A stretch of 64,000 bases of DNA from CAG-552 sp964516925 (lineage in GTDB: Bacteria > Bacillota > Clostridia > Christensenellales > Pumilibacteraceae). The stretch's first letter is position 1; each line of letters starts with the position of its first letter. The position numbers and the translations under genes were made by a program. The stretch spans positions 1 to 64,000 of the forward strand of contig CAZEXL010000003.1 of NCBI GenBank assembly GCA_964516925.1. Reading direction: 5' to 3'. The notes beneath the pieces were generated by a model. It did not search any database, was not told where the DNA came from, and saw only the letters and a list, made by a program, of their open reading frames with translations. This document shows positions 25,325 to 37,300 of this stretch, piece by piece.

Positions 25325-25560
25325 GCACGCTGCAATTTGTCATCCTGAGCCGCAAAGGCGAAGGATCGCGCGGAAGCGAAACGTATGTTAGTACTGTAGC
25401 AACAGTAGAAAACAATCAAAACCATACGTCATTGCGAGTTTGCGTTAGCAAACGTGGCAATCTCTCCGTTAAACTCTTAACTCTCGGCAACATCAAACGC
25501 ACTACCGCCCAATAAACTCCTATCAAGCTTCTTTTGCCTACTTTTCTTTAGGAAAAAGTA
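25325..25560 (+). repeat. Dispersed intergenic repeat cluster 1
   Basis: Contains module A (GTCATCCTGAGCCGCAAAGG.. to ..CGCGGAAGCGAAAC) and module B (GTCATTGCGAG.. to GCAATCTCTCCGTTAAACTC), followed by a CTTACTTTTC-type palindrome arm. The same modules recur at 39.8-40.4, 46.0-46.6 and 53.7-54.0 kb. No gene was found in the gap 24811-25602 apart from the RNA candidate. Confidence 0.8.
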
Positions 25561-25602
25561 AGGTAAGCGAATTGGCTTCGTCAAGTATCATAACTCAAAC
25601 TT

Positions 25603-26643
25603 TTATGCCGCGGCTTCTTTCAGTTTTTCGCTTAAGCGCAGCTTTTTTACTATCGGAAGCAACAATAAGCACAAGAAGTAATTCACGGCAATAATAATAA
25701 TTTGAGGCGAACGTATAGTTAAAAGATACGTCCAAAAGCTCATAGACGAGCCGTAGTTGTAATACGAATACAAAGCGTACGCTCCGATACCCATAGTGCA
25801 AACAATCAATGAGATATTCATGCCGACAAGAATTTTCAGCCACTCGTCTTTTATAAATTTGTTTGCACGGAAGATAAGCGCGGGAGCCAACGGAAACATC
25901 GCGTTGGACAGCGTCGTAAGCGGATTTATCGCGCCGCCTACGGCTATGGTAAGTTGACCTAAAACGTCGCTTATAAGCGCGGTAAGTACGCCGCCTATCG
26001 GACCTAGAACTATGCCTGAAAGCACCCACGGCACGTAAACGAACGATAAACGCATATTCGGTATGATTATTATGGAAGAAACGGTATTGCCGAGCATTTT
26101 AAACAGTACGCTTAAAGCGATAAAAGTGGCGGTGTAGGTAAGATATCTAGTGGTACGCGTGCCGCTTTTTGCGTCTACGGGTTTAATAATATTAAGGCAA
26201 ACAAGTAGCAGCGCCATTGCGATCGTAGTAGCTGCGTAGATATACGCGGATACCTCACTGCCCGGTTTTGCCGAAGAAATTAATCCGTAGCAAATTATAA
26301 TTGCTACGCCCACCGTAAGAACGTCCAAAATAATTTTCGTAGGAAGTATTTTACCTTCTACCGCATAAACGGCTATTGCGCCTTCAACGATGCACAATAC
26401 TACCGAAATAAGCGTAATCGCGCCTTGGTTATCGTGAAAAAAGAAGTAACATACGATTGCTAAAACAATAAAAATAAGCGCAACGATTGTCGAAAAAACG
26501 GACCTGTTACGCTGTTTGCAAGCTTTAGGAGTTGCAATTTCCTGTTGAGTATTACTCAATGTTGGGCCCTCCAGACGATTAAATTGTACGCTAAGTATAT
26601 CACTTAAGCGTTTATAACGCAAGCGATACGCGGCGGTTTTCAT
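25603..26643 (-). CDS. ECF transporter S component (folate-type group) with extra N-terminal membrane domain
   Basis: A 346-residue membrane protein. The C-terminal ~190 residues are an S-component (RYLTYTATFIALSVLFKMLGN, LVPWV-like VYVPWVLSGIVLGP, GALTALISDVLGQ-like). Their pattern is closest to the folate (FolT) group. The N-terminal ~150 residues add about four further spans (SVFTIVALIFIVLAIV), which ordinary S-components of ~180 residues lack. The start overlaps the stop of the flippase gene (ATGA), so translation is coupled. The ligand is not proven; no riboswitch lies in the operon leader. Confidence 0.75.
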   Translation of the reverse strand: MKTAAYRLRYKRLSDILSVQFNRLEGPTLSNTQQEIATPKACKQRNRSVFSTIVALIFIVLAIVCYFFFHDNQGAITLISVVLCIVEGAIAVYAVEGKILPTKIILDVLTVGVAIIICYGLISSAKPGSEVSAYIYAATTIAMALLLVCLNIIKPVDAKSGTRTTRYLTYTATFIALSVLFKMLGNTVSSIIIIPNMRLSFVYVPWVLSGIVLGPIGGVLTALISDVLGQLTIAVGGAINPLTTLSNAMFPLAPALIFRANKFIKDEWLKILVGMNISLIVCTMGIGAYALYSYYNYGSSMSFWTYLLTIRSPQIIIIAVNYFLCLLLLPIVKKLRLSEKLKEAAA

Positions 26644-28115
26644 TTTTTGTCAAAAAAATACTCGATCTTAAGCGTACCGAAAACGAAGCAACCCGCAGTC
26701 ATAAACGCAACGCCCGCGCACGAACAAATTGCGATTTTAAAAAATTCTGGAATATTCAAAATCGTATACAGCCATTGCGTAACGAAATAGGCAGGTATTG
26801 CAAGAGTGACCGTTTTAAGTAAAGTCAAAGCAAAAAAGCCCACGCTGAATTTAACTTTTTTGCGCATGGCAACGACGTTAAGCGCGGACGAAAGGCTAAA
26901 ACTTATTCCCATGCCTACGGCAAGCATGCGAATGTCGAAGTTTGGCTTAAAGGCGAAGATAAATGCGAACATAGCCGCCGAACCGATTGCGTAAAAAGCT
27001 AGCGCTTTAAGTTCCAATTCCAGCGAGTTCATCATAGACGAGGTTATGTTTTCCACCGCTATCGGTATCATAAGCCACGCCGAAAAGGCAAGAAAGTTGC
27101 CTGCGTCCGCATTCGAGTACAAAAACGAACCGATAGGGCTGCCGATTGCGGCAAAAACCGGTACGAACAATCCGCCCGCAACGATTGCAACCGAAATCGA
27201 ACGCTCTATTTGCATTTTAACGCTTTTTTCGTTTTTAGCGGCGATGGCTCTGGAAAGAGTGGGAATCGTTACGAAAGCAAGCGAGCCTACGAAGGTGAGC
27301 GGAATATACAAAAGCGGCAACGCCATACCTACGCTGTAGCCGTATTGATACATTGCTTGGTCGTTGCTCAGCCCTTTGCTTATAAGAATATACGGTACGG
27401 CAATGCTCGTAAGCGAGGCAATAACGCTGCTTGCGGCTCGGCTGAGCGTTATGGGTGCGCTACCTTTAAGAAGCGGTTTTATCTCGTTTCTCGGCCTAGT
27501 AAGTTTTCCGCCTAGGAAAAAGTACGCAACGGCGCACGCCGCCGCGCTTATAAAGCACGCTATCGACATTGAAACAGCCGTAGAAATCATCTTGTCGAAT
27601 CCTAGCAAAAACAAAACGACGCAAGCAAAAATGCGAGCAATTTGCTCTACAAGTTCCAGTACGCTTACCGTGGTATACTTTTGTCTGCCCCAAAGATTGC
27701 CGCGCAGCGACGAGTAGATTGACGAAAACAACAGCGAGGGCAGCATGTAAAGAACGAGCGTCATGCTAAGCGAGTCGGCAAACAAGGTCGCAATACAATC
27801 CTTCAAAAGCAAAACAACAGCAATAGTCGCGCAAGAAGAAACAAGGCTTATAATCAGCGAAGCGGAGGAAATGGAATACTCCTCGCACAAAGCGTTTTCG
27901 GCACGGCATTTTGCGGTGCGTTTGCTAACGACCAAAGGCAATCCGCTTGTAATTGCGGTAAGCAGAACCATAAAAAAGGAAAAGGCGACCTGATATATGC
28001 CCAGCGACGTCGCGCCCAATTTTGCGGAAAGATATATTTTAAAAAAGAATCCCAAAACGCGTTCGATAAAGGTGAACGCCGACAGCGTAAAAATAGAGCG
28101 AATTAATCGTTTCAT
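26640..28115 (-). CDS. Polysaccharide/lipid flippase of the MOP superfamily (SpoVB/MurJ-like)
   Basis: A 491-residue protein with about 14 spans. The start MKRLIRSIFTLSAFTFIERV and the segments FLSALGATSLGIYQV-like and LRGNLWGRQKY resemble SpoVB, Wzx and MurJ lipid-linked precursor flippases. It probably moves a lipid-linked cell-wall or capsule precursor across the membrane. A TATAAT-like hexamer lies directly upstream of the ATG with no ribosome site between, so the message may be leaderless or the box may be accidental. It is translationally coupled to the ECF S-component downstream. Confidence 0.8.
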   Translation of the reverse strand: MKRLIRSIFTLSAFTFIERVLGFFFKIYLSAKLGATSLGIYQVAFSFFMVLLTAITSGLPLVVSKRTAKCRAENALCEEYSISSASLIISLVSSCATIAVVLLLKDCIATLFADSLSMTLVLYMLPSLLFSSIYSSLRGNLWGRQKYTTVSVLELVEQIARIFACVVLFLLGFDKMISTAVSMSIACFISAAACAVAYFFLGGKLTRPRNEIKPLLKGSAPITLSRAASSVIASLTSIAVPYILISKGLSNDQAMYQYGYSVGMALPLLYIPLTFVGSLAFVTIPTLSRAIAAKNEKSVKMQIERSISVAIVAGGLFVPVFAAIGSPIGSFLYSNADAGNFLAFSAWLMIPIAVENITSSMMNSLELELKALAFYAIGSAAMFAFIFAFKPNFDIRMLAVGMGISFSLSSALNVVAMRKKVKFSVGFFALTLLKTVTLAIPAYFVTQWLYTILNIPEFFKIAICSCAGVAFMTAGCFVFGTLKIEYFFDKK

Positions 28116-28289
28116 ATTATAAGGTATGAAACGCCGCTTAAATTAATGAGTTCGTAGTTGTGCATATGAGCAGATTTGTCTTTTATGGGCTTATTAAGGC
28201 ACGTATTAAGCAAAAAAGGAGTTTGCTAAAAGAAAAATGAAAATATTGCAATGAATAATGAAAATCTCCGTCAAAAACATTAATTCTCT

Positions 28290-28319
28290 TGACAACGCTT
28301 TACAAGTTATTATACAATA
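28290..28319 (+). promoter_or_regulatory. Promoter of the smaller LRR lipoprotein
   Basis: TTGACA (28290-28295), 18-bp spacer, TACAAT (28314-28319). The transcript would have a leader of about 85 nt before an AAGGAG site. Confidence 0.7.
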
Positions 28320-28410
28320 CATGCAATCGTATGATACATACTTACGGAGCGCGGATCGTGTCGAAGCGAATTTTCGTAATACAAACGATCCGTGTTATTA
28401 AGGAGACAAA

Positions 28411-31023
28411 ATGAAAAAGAGGATTTTAACGTGCCTGATAAGCGCGATAGCGATTTTCTGTTTCGGATTCGGTCTTGTTGCGTGCGAAACGCATACGCAT
28501 CAGTTCAGCAAAGATTGGACTTACGACGAAACACATCATTGGCATGCGGCAACGTGTGAGCATACCGATGAAGTTGCGGACAAGGCAGAACACGACTTCC
28601 GTAGCAACGGAGTGTGCAAAGTTTGCGACTACAACAAGTACGGCGGCGTAGTCGATCTCGAACCCGAAGCGGAAGTCGACTTCAGCACGAGTCAAAGCAG
28701 AGTTCCGACTGCTGCAAGCGACGTAGTCGTTCAGTCCGACAATCTTGTACTTACCAAGATGACCAACGGCGAATACAGCGTAACCGACGTCGTAAATAAG
28801 GCGGCTACCAAAATAACCGTTCCCGAAACCGTTAACGGAATAAAGGTGACTAGCATAGGCGACGGAGCGTTTGCCGAATGTTCTGCACTTACCGAATTGA
28901 TTCTTTCGGACAACATAATCGAAATAGGCGCGCAGGCGTGCAATATAGTCGATCAAGAAAAATCCACTTCCAGCAGTTTGGTATATATATATTGTAAAGA
29001 GCTTACCACCGTGGTGCTCGGACAAAACGTCGAGACCATCGGCGATTACGCTTTTATGAACTGCTCCAAGCTTAAAAAGATAAACACCGCGGACGCAACT
29101 TCCAACTTCTCTGGCGCAACGTCGCTTAAAACTATCGGACAAAGCGCGTTTTACGGCTGTTCCGCGCTTGCTCCTCGAGTAGACTTTTCGTCTACGCTCG
29201 AAGAAATCGGTCAGGGCGCATTCTATCTGTGCAAAGAAATTCGAGGAATCGGCTTCGGCGACGGACAGCCCAGTCTTAAAAGCATAGGTTATGCGGCTTT
29301 TGCAGGCTGCACCTTGCTTAACACCGTGGTCGTTCCCGATTCGGTAACCTCGCTCGGTCAGTCCTTCCTTTCGGACTGTAAGAACGTCGAAACTCTTACC
29401 GTTCCGTTTATCGGTCTCGAACTTAACGACAGCTACTATCTTGGAATCTTCTTCGCGTCGTCGTTGTCCGATTCCACTACGGCGGAAACGGCTAACGCGT
29501 CGGTACCTTCCGCGCTTAAGTCGCTAACGATAACCAAGTGTGTAGAACTTGCCGACGAAACGTTTTACGGCTGTAGCAGTATACAAACGATCTCGTTGCC
29601 CGATACGCTTTTGTACGTCGGCGAGGACGTTTTCGAGGGTTGCACCGCTCTTACCGGCATAACCGCCTCCGAAAACGGCAAGTACATCGGCAACGAAAGC
29701 AATCCGTACTACGTTCTTATCGGCGCAACGTCCAACTACGTAACCACGCTTAACGTCAACGAAAACACCGTTTGCATCGCAGGCGGCGCGCTCAAAAAAT
29801 GTGAAAGCATCGATACTTTCAGCGTGTCCGACAATCTCGTGTCGGTAGGGGCCAACGCGTTTGCAGGCAAGGTGTCCAAAGCGACCATGACCATACGCAA
29901 CGGCGAATACTACGTAGGCCCGTCGAACAATCCGTACAAAATCCTGTATCGTGCAAACAGTGCCAACGGTAACTACACCGTAAACGACAACACCAAGGCG
30001 ATTGCGGGCGGAGCGTTCGCAAACGTAAAATCGTTGGTAAGCGTAACTGTTCCCGACGGAGTGACGGTAATCGGCAACAACGCGTTTGAAAACTGCACCG
30101 CGCTTACCACGATAACCATTCCCGACAGCGTACAGGTAATCGGCGACAGTGCGTTCGACGGTTGCTCGATGCTTTCCAAAGTAACTGCTCCCGCAAGCAT
30201 AATATACACTCTTACCAACAGCCTTTCCACGTTGGAAAACGTAACGATAACTTCCGGAACGGCAATACCGTCGTACGCGTTCTATCAAGCGACCAAACTT
30301 ACGTCCATATCGCTTCCCGACACCATAATCAAAATCGGCACGCAGGCGTTCTACGGTTGTAATTCGCTTCAGTACGTAAAGATGCCCGAAAGCTTAGAGC
30401 GAATCGAAGAGCGGGCGTTTGCCGGCACCTCGTCGCTTATACGAGTAAACTTCAAAAACAACCTTAAGTACATCGGCGACAGCGCGTTCTCGTCTTCCGG
30501 AATCTCGGGTACGCTTGCGATCCCCGACAGCGTAGAGTACATCGGCGGACAGGCGTTCAACAGCAACAATATCACCAAGCTTTACGTCGGCAGCGGCTTC
30601 AAGTCGCACGGTGATTATCCGTTTGCGTACTTGCCGCTCGAAGAAGTAATGGTTTCGCCCGAAAACGAATATTTTTACTCGGTCGACAACTGCCTTATCG
30701 AAATTTCCACCGGCGAAGTGTTCGTAGGCACCGTTAATTCGGTAATTCCCGCTACTGAAAACGTGGTAGGTCTTGCTGCGATAGCGTTCTACGGCAGAGG
30801 CACGAAGATTACGTCCGTAACCATACCTACCAACATAACCAGCATAGGCTACGGATGCTTCTCGGGTTGCTCCAAGCTTGCCGACATCTACTATCAAGGC
30901 ACGCAGGACGAATGGAATGAGATAACCTTCGGCGAATTGTGGCTTAACCTCGATCAAGTAGGGCAAGAGTGCATCATACACTTCAGCGACGGCACGTCCG
31001 TTACCGAAAAATACGGCGGATAA
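28411..31023 (+). CDS. BspA-like leucine-rich-repeat lipoprotein
   Basis: An 870-residue surface protein. Residues 1-25 are a lipoprotein signal with lipobox LVAC and lipidated Cys25. A His/Cys-rich segment follows (about 27-78: HTHQFSKDWTYDETHHWHAATC, then CKVCDY). Most of the rest (about 110-850) is LRR_5/BspA-type repeats with ISLPDTIxxIGxxAFxxCxSL units. BspA-type proteins bind host or bacterial surface ligands; the ligand here is unknown. It ends in a KYGG tail with no sortase signal. A longer LRR lipoprotein follows in the same direction under its own promoter. Confidence 0.88.
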   Translation: MKKRILTCLISAIAIFCFGFGLVACETHTHQFSKDWTYDETHHWHAATCEHTDEVADKAEHDFRSNGVCKVCDYNKYGGVVDLEPEAEVDFSTSQSRVPTAASDVVVQSDNLVLTKMTNGEYSVTDVVNKAATKITVPETVNGIKVTSIGDGAFAECSALTELILSDNIIEIGAQACNIVDQEKSTSSSLVYIYCKELTTVVLGQNVETIGDYAFMNCSKLKKINTADATSNFSGATSLKTIGQSAFYGCSALAPRVDFSSTLEEIGQGAFYLCKEIRGIGFGDGQPSLKSIGYAAFAGCTLLNTVVVPDSVTSLGQSFLSDCKNVETLTVPFIGLELNDSYYLGIFFASSLSDSTTAETANASVPSALKSLTITKCVELADETFYGCSSIQTISLPDTLLYVGEDVFEGCTALTGITASENGKYIGNESNPYYVLIGATSNYVTTLNVNENTVCIAGGALKKCESIDTFSVSDNLVSVGANAFAGKVSKATMTIRNGEYYVGPSNNPYKILYRANSANGNYTVNDNTKAIAGGAFANVKSLVSVTVPDGVTVIGNNAFENCTALTTITIPDSVQVIGDSAFDGCSMLSKVTAPASIIYTLTNSLSTLENVTITSGTAIPSYAFYQATKLTSISLPDTIIKIGTQAFYGCNSLQYVKMPESLERIEERAFAGTSSLIRVNFKNNLKYIGDSAFSSSGISGTLAIPDSVEYIGGQAFNSNNITKLYVGSGFKSHGDYPFAYLPLEEVMVSPENEYFYSVDNCLIEISTGEVFVGTVNSVIPATENVVGLAAIAFYGRGTKITSVTIPTNITSIGYGCFSGCSKLADIYYQGTQDEWNEITFGELWLNLDQVGQECIIHFSDGTSVTEKYGG

Positions 31024-31043
31024 TTGCTAGCAAAACAAAATTC

Positions 31044-31076
31044 AAAAAGCGGTTCTTTTTTAGAGCCGCTTTTTTG
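31044..31076 (+). terminator. Terminator of the LRR lipoprotein gene
   Basis: AAAAAGCGGTTC / GAGCCGCTTTTTT hairpin with T tract. The remaining intergenic bases (31077-31304) show no gene or recognisable element. Confidence 0.8.
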
Positions 31077-31304
31077 TTAAGCTAAGCGTTTTGCGCATAT
31101 ACTATTACGGTAAACGCTAAAGTAAGCAAAATATTTCCGCTCGTTCTGCACTATAAACTGCTTTTGCTATCAAAAGCTAAACAAAGAACCGTCCATAGAA
31201 GCAAATTTTCACAATAGGCTAGAAGTAACCAAAATTTGTGAAAACGAACGAAAAGAAAAACAGTCCAATTTGTGACAAAAAGATAAAAAGTCGAGTTAAA
31301 GTGC

Positions 31305-31334
31305 TTGACAAGTCAAAATAAATTGTGTTATAAT
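31305..31334 (+). promoter_or_regulatory. Promoter of the giant lipoprotein
   Basis: TTGACA (31305-31310), 18-bp spacer, TATAAT (31329-31334). AAGGAGG precedes the start codon. Confidence 0.8.
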
Positions 31335-31384
31335 GGCACAAAGTCTATTCTAGACTCAATTTTTTACTATCATAAGGAGGCAAC

Positions 31385-34300
31385 ATGAAGTCAAAGAAGT
31401 TGTTTTTGGCACTGCTAATGATCTTAGTCGTCGCAGTAGGATCGTTGGTAGTAGCATGTGAGGAGAAAAAAGAACCCCTCACCGAAGGCGCCGAAACAGG
31501 CACGTACGTGTACGATGCCGACGACGGCGAATACTTGCTCACCTTAAACAGCGGCGAAAGATTCAACTTGATTCTTTCGAGTGGTTCCAAGTCCGGTACC
31601 TACGCATTAAGCGGCACCGAACTTAAGCTCACCTTCAACTATTCTGAAGATGGCGAACTCACCGCGGTATACGCGAACGACACTGTAAAGTTCACGTATA
31701 ATAATAAGGAAATGGAATTTGTAAGAAGGGTAGAATACACCGTAGCTTTCAATTCCGTTGGCGGCAGCAGTATCGGTAGCATTACAGTAGTAAACGGACG
31801 CACGGTGGCAAAACCGGCGGATCCTGCAAAAGAGGGTCACGTATTTGCGGGCTGGTACAAAGACGAAGCTTGCACCGTTCCGTTTGCATTCGGCAGCGAA
31901 GCGATAACAAGCGACGCAACGCTTTACGCAAAGTGGATCGAGGTAGAAGTAGGCGTACTTAACTATACGATAAACTTCGACCTTAACTACGAGGGCGCTT
32001 CTGCTATGGAAGCAAAGCAAACCTTAAACGGCAAGCTTTATGAGGTAGAAACTCCCGTTCGTAGCGGATACATATTTGGCGGTTGGTGGCTCAGCGACAG
32101 TGAGGAAGGCGACAAACTCACCAACAAGTACACCGACGAAATGGTGTTCGGTCAAGACACCACTCTTTACGCTGTATGGAACGAGGACGCAAACGTAATT
32201 ATGCCGTCCGTAAGCGGCAACAAGATCGAATGGTCCGGTCTTGGTTCCGGTATCGTTTACAGCGTAACGGTAACTAACGAAAACGGCGAAGTAGTAGCAA
32301 GCAATCCCAACAACGGCTCTACTACGTTCGACATCGACTGGTCGCTTCTTCCCGCAGGCGAATACAAAATCGAAGTTGCGGTAGAAAGCGCCAACAAAAT
32401 CGGAGTAAGATACTACACCAACAAAGCTCTTAACAGAGTATCGTTGTTCTCGGTAGTAGGCTCCAACCTTACGTGGGTAGCAGTCGACAATGCAGAATCG
32501 TACTATATCACTATAAAGTGCGGCAACGACAGCCACGTACACACCATGCTTAACAACGGTGAATCCACTTCGTACGACTTCTCGTCGTGCGCAATGAAGG
32601 AAGGCGGAATCGAGTTCATCGTAACCGCAATGGCAGACGGATATGCGACGTCCGTGTCCAAGGCATTCGTTGTTAATAAAGAACTTTCCAAAATTGCAGC
32701 TATCGCAGTAAACGAAACGGCTCAAACGATCAGCTGGAGCCCGATCGAAAACGCAACCGGCTACGTATTGTCGGTAATCAGCGGCGATAAAGAGCAAAGC
32801 ATCAATCTCGGAAACAAGACGAGCTATTGCTACAAAGAATTCGCAGGCAATATCGAACTTAGAGTAATGCCTGTGGCAAACGGCTATAACTCGCCCGCAT
32901 ATACCTCGGTAAACGTTGCTAAGGCAGCCGTAGCGACTCCCGCTAACTTGCGTGTAGACAACACCGTAATCAGCTGGGATGCAGTAAACGGCGCAACCGG
33001 CTACACCGTATACGTAGACGGCAACAAAGTAGGCGACGTAACCGAATCCACCATCGACTTGGCAAGTTATCTTACCGACGTCGTAGACGGCTCCGATTTC
33101 GCAGTAACCGTAGTAGCGCTCGGCACTGCAAATTCGTTACCGTCCGATGAGTTGCTTGTTCGTTACAACATAATGTACGGCACTCTCAAGTACAACAACA
33201 GCACCGTTACTTGGCGTCCGGTAGCAGGCGCAGACCGCTACGTGGTAAAAGTAAACGGCAAGGAAGTAGTTTCCGACCTTCGCGGAGTAAACAGCTACAA
33301 AGTTGCTCTTACCAAGGCAGGCAAAAACACCGTTTCGGTATACTACTACAATATCTACGACGAAGCTTCTTCCGAAGCGTCCATCGAAGTAACCGCATAC
33401 ACTATCAACCTTAATCCCGACAACGGCGAAGACGCGGCAGTAATTTACGCAGCGGTAGGCGACGAACTTGCATTGCCTTCTACCTACGTAAAGAACGGCT
33501 ACGACTTCAACGGTTGGTACGATATGCTTGGCGGCTCTAAGGTAAACGGCGTTAAGTACACCGCCGACGTACTTTCGCAGCCCGCAAACCTTAACCTTTA
33601 CGCAGACTGGAAGGCAAAGACCTACACCGTAACCTTCGTTTACGAAGACGGCGACGTAGATTCTTCCGCTCCCGCTTCCGCACAGGTAACTTACGGCGAA
33701 GACTTCATTCTTCCCGTTCCCGAAAACGTAGACGCAACCTATGCGTTTACCTATTGGGTAACCGAAAAGAACGTTCCGTCCTCGCGTGTAGCAAACGCAT
33801 TCGGCGAAAGCTACAAACCGTGGAGCATCTACGAGCTTGACGAAGACAACGAAATCAAGCTTTACGCTTCCTGGACTAAGGCGTTCAACTTCAACCTCGA
33901 AGACGGCAAATACACCGTACAAAAGAACGACGCAGGCATCCATAAGGCAAACGCCCTTACCATTCCTTCGTCGTACAAGGGAATCCAAGTAGCTATAGTA
34001 GGCGACTTCAGCAACTGCGCAAACCTCTATGAACTCAGAATCCCCAACACCGTAAACACTATTGAATCTAGCTCGTTCGAAGGTTGCTCCAACCTTACTT
34101 CTATCGACGTATACGACGCTGCAGCCGACAACCAGTTCGTTCAAGGCCCGTATTCGTCTATCGACGGCGTGCTTATCGTAACCAGAACAAATCAGGACGG
34201 CAGCAAGGAAGTTGCGTTCGTTCCCGAAAACACTAGCGGAACTTACGTTGTTCCCACCGGCGTAACCGCAATCAGCAGCGTGTTTGCAGGCACCAACATC

Positions 34301-37300
34301 AGTGAAATCGTTATTCCGTCCACGGTAACCGCAATTCGCGAAGGCTCCTTCAAGGGCTGCAGCATGCTTCGTACCGTAACCTTCAAGGACGGCGGCAGTG
34401 AACTTTACGTAGACAAAGACGCTTTTGCAGATTGCGTAAAACTTCGCAGCGTCGTTCTTCCTGCTCGTTTCCGTCTTGCAGGCGGCGTATACTTCTATCA
34501 AGTATTCGCAGGCAGCAGCAATCTTGCTCGTGTAGCAATTTCTAGCGGCAACACCGAGTACAAATCCAAGGACGCTATCGTATTCTCCAACGACAATACC
34601 GATACCATCCTTTACTATCCCGAAGGCAGAACGGGTGAGTATAGCATACCCACTTCCTCTCTTGCAATCGGCGCTTATGCGTTCTATGGCAACGCAAGCA
34701 TCACTAGCGTAACCATTCCTTCCGCAGTAGTCGAAATTCAGGAATACGCGTTTGCAAACTGCTCCGCTCTTACTTCTGTAAGCATCGGCGCAAACGTAGA
34801 AACCATCGGCTCTCATGCATTCTTCAAGTGCTACGCTCTTGCGACCGTAACGTTTGACGAAAACAGCGTCCTTACCACCATCGGTACCGCAGCGTTCGGC
34901 CTTAACGACTCTGTGAGCGGCACTGTAAGTCGTGGTACTGCTACTCTTACCGGCGTAGTACTTCCGCAGTCGTTAACGACCATCGGCGACTATGCGTTTA
35001 TGTTGCAGTACACGGCAATTAGCAACCTTAATATCCCCAACGTAACCTCTATCGGTGCTTATGCGTTCTACCACAACGACTCTATCAAGAGTGCGGATCT
35101 CCGTAGCGTAGGCTCTATGGGTGGTTATGCGTTCAGCTATTGCAGCGAACTTAACGTAGTTATCGTAGGTACCTACACGTGTGAAGAAATCCAAGGTACT
35201 GTGACCAACAGCGATCCGTTCTACTGCTGCTACTACCTCTACAAGGTAATCAACCTCGGCACGCTTAGTATAGAGGTAGGTGATACTACCAACGGCCGTA
35301 TCGCCGAGTATGCTTTGGAAGTACTTGCTTCCGAAGCCGACAGCAAAATCAAGGTTACCGAAGACGGCTTGTATGCTTACACCGTAACTCAAAAGACGGT
35401 AACCGAAGACGAAGAAGAAAAGACCGTAGACGTTGTAACTTTGGTTAAGTATCTCGGCAACGAATCCGAAATCGTTCTTCCTCAGGCTTCCGTATTCGGC
35501 GATTATGATTCTTATGTAATCGGCAGCACCGCATTCCGTTATCGTGACAACAGCTGGTACGGTATCATTACTCTTACTACTATCACTGTACCCGACGACG
35601 TAGCAGAAATCGAGGACGGTGCGTTTACCGGTTGCGACAAACTTACCGTTGTATACGACTTTACCGCTAAGGAACCCGACGAAGAAGGTAACGAAAAGAC
35701 TCGTCTTAACATTACCGCAGGTTCTTCGACTAACGGCTCGATTGCAGCTAATGCAACCAACGTTTATACCGAAAGCGGCAGCGCTTCCGAGGACGACGGA
35801 CTTGTTAACCAAAACGGCTTCAAGTTCGAAGTTACTAAGTCCGAAGCAGCCGACGAAGAAACCGGCGAAACCGTTACTACGATCACGGCTAAACTTGTTA
35901 CTTACGAAGGCGACGACGAAGTAGTAGTATTGCCCGAAGCGTATGTAGAAGACGGCGTAAGCTATCGCTACACCATTACCGCTTCTACGTTCTCCGGCAA
36001 GACGGTATCCGATCTTACCATCCAAGGTGTAGACGAAGTTCCGGCTTCTCTCTTCTATGTTTCTGCCGGCAACACCACTCTTACCAAGCTTACCGTAATC
36101 GGTAACGGTGAAACTACAATCGGCGCAAGTGCGTTCGCTAAAGCTAAAAACCTTAAATCGGTAGAGCTTCGCGGCGTAAAAGAAATCGGCGCGGCTGCAT
36201 TTGCCGGCGATAAGTCCAATGGCTGGTCCTACGCTCAAATGAGCCTTACCTCGTTCAAAGCAGACGAAACTCTTAAATCTATCGGAGCTAGTGCTTTTGC
36301 AGGTAACTACTCTTACTCCAGCAAACTTGCAGAAGTAGAAATCCCCGGCGTTGTTTCGATTGCTAAGATGGCATTCCAGTACAACGATTCGCTTAAGGAA
36401 ATTAATCTTCCTTCTTGGGAATTCACCGTAGAAAGCGCAAAAACTTCCAACTACAACAACATCTTCCAGAATTGCACTGCTCTTACCAGCGTAACTCTTG
36501 GTGATGGCGTAGAAGCAATCGGATATCAAATGTTCCAAAACGACAAAGCGCTTACTCAAATTACTTTGTCGAACAATGTTAAGTATATCGGTAAATATGC
36601 CTTTGGCGGTTCCGGTCTTACCAGCATTACTCTTCCTGACAGTGTTGAAACCATCGATCAATATGCGTTCAACCAATGCATGAGCCTTACTACCGTCGTA
36701 GTAGGACGTGGCGTAACTTCCATCGGAAATAACGCGTTTGGTACTTACAGCAGTTGGTCTAACTCCACTTGTCAGAAACTCTTACTTGTTTACAATAATT
36801 CCACTCTTGATATCGAGGCGGGCGCAGCTACTCACGGTAATATCGCGCTCAATGCGCTTGCCGTAATAAGCGGTGCTTCCTTCGAAGTTAAGAGCGTTGT
36901 AGACGAAGACGGCTTCGAATTCATCGTATCGCCTGACTTCGTTATCCTCACCGGTTACCACGGTACCGAAAGAGCGCTTATAACTCCGTATGACTACAAC
37001 GGTCGTACGTACGAAATCGCTCCGTACGCATTCTACGATGCAGGTATCTTAAGCGTGTCGCTTGGTAAAGGCGTAACGACAATCGGTAACTATGCGTTTG
37101 CATCGTCTAACAGTTTGAACGACAACGCTAGACTTCGTAGCGTAGATCTTAACGAAGGTCTTGAAACCATTGGCAACTATGCCTTCAACTATTCTTCGAT
37201 TTACTCTATCGAAATACCTTCTACCGTAACATCTATCGGAACCAGCGCGTTTGCAAACTGCTCGTTCTTGTCCGAAGCAACTATTTGGAGCGGAGTAATC

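Noticed and set aside
25134..25391. Open frame of 13-residue repeats (KKLNQNLTCKGKQ)
   Set aside because: It follows only because the 39-bp tandem unit is divisible by three; no ribosome site, and it runs into non-coding repeat modules.
33137..34816. Long minus-strand frame inside the giant lipoprotein gene (also 34973-36676)
   Set aside because: Shadow frames of a highly repetitive coding sequence, without ribosome sites or recognisable domains.
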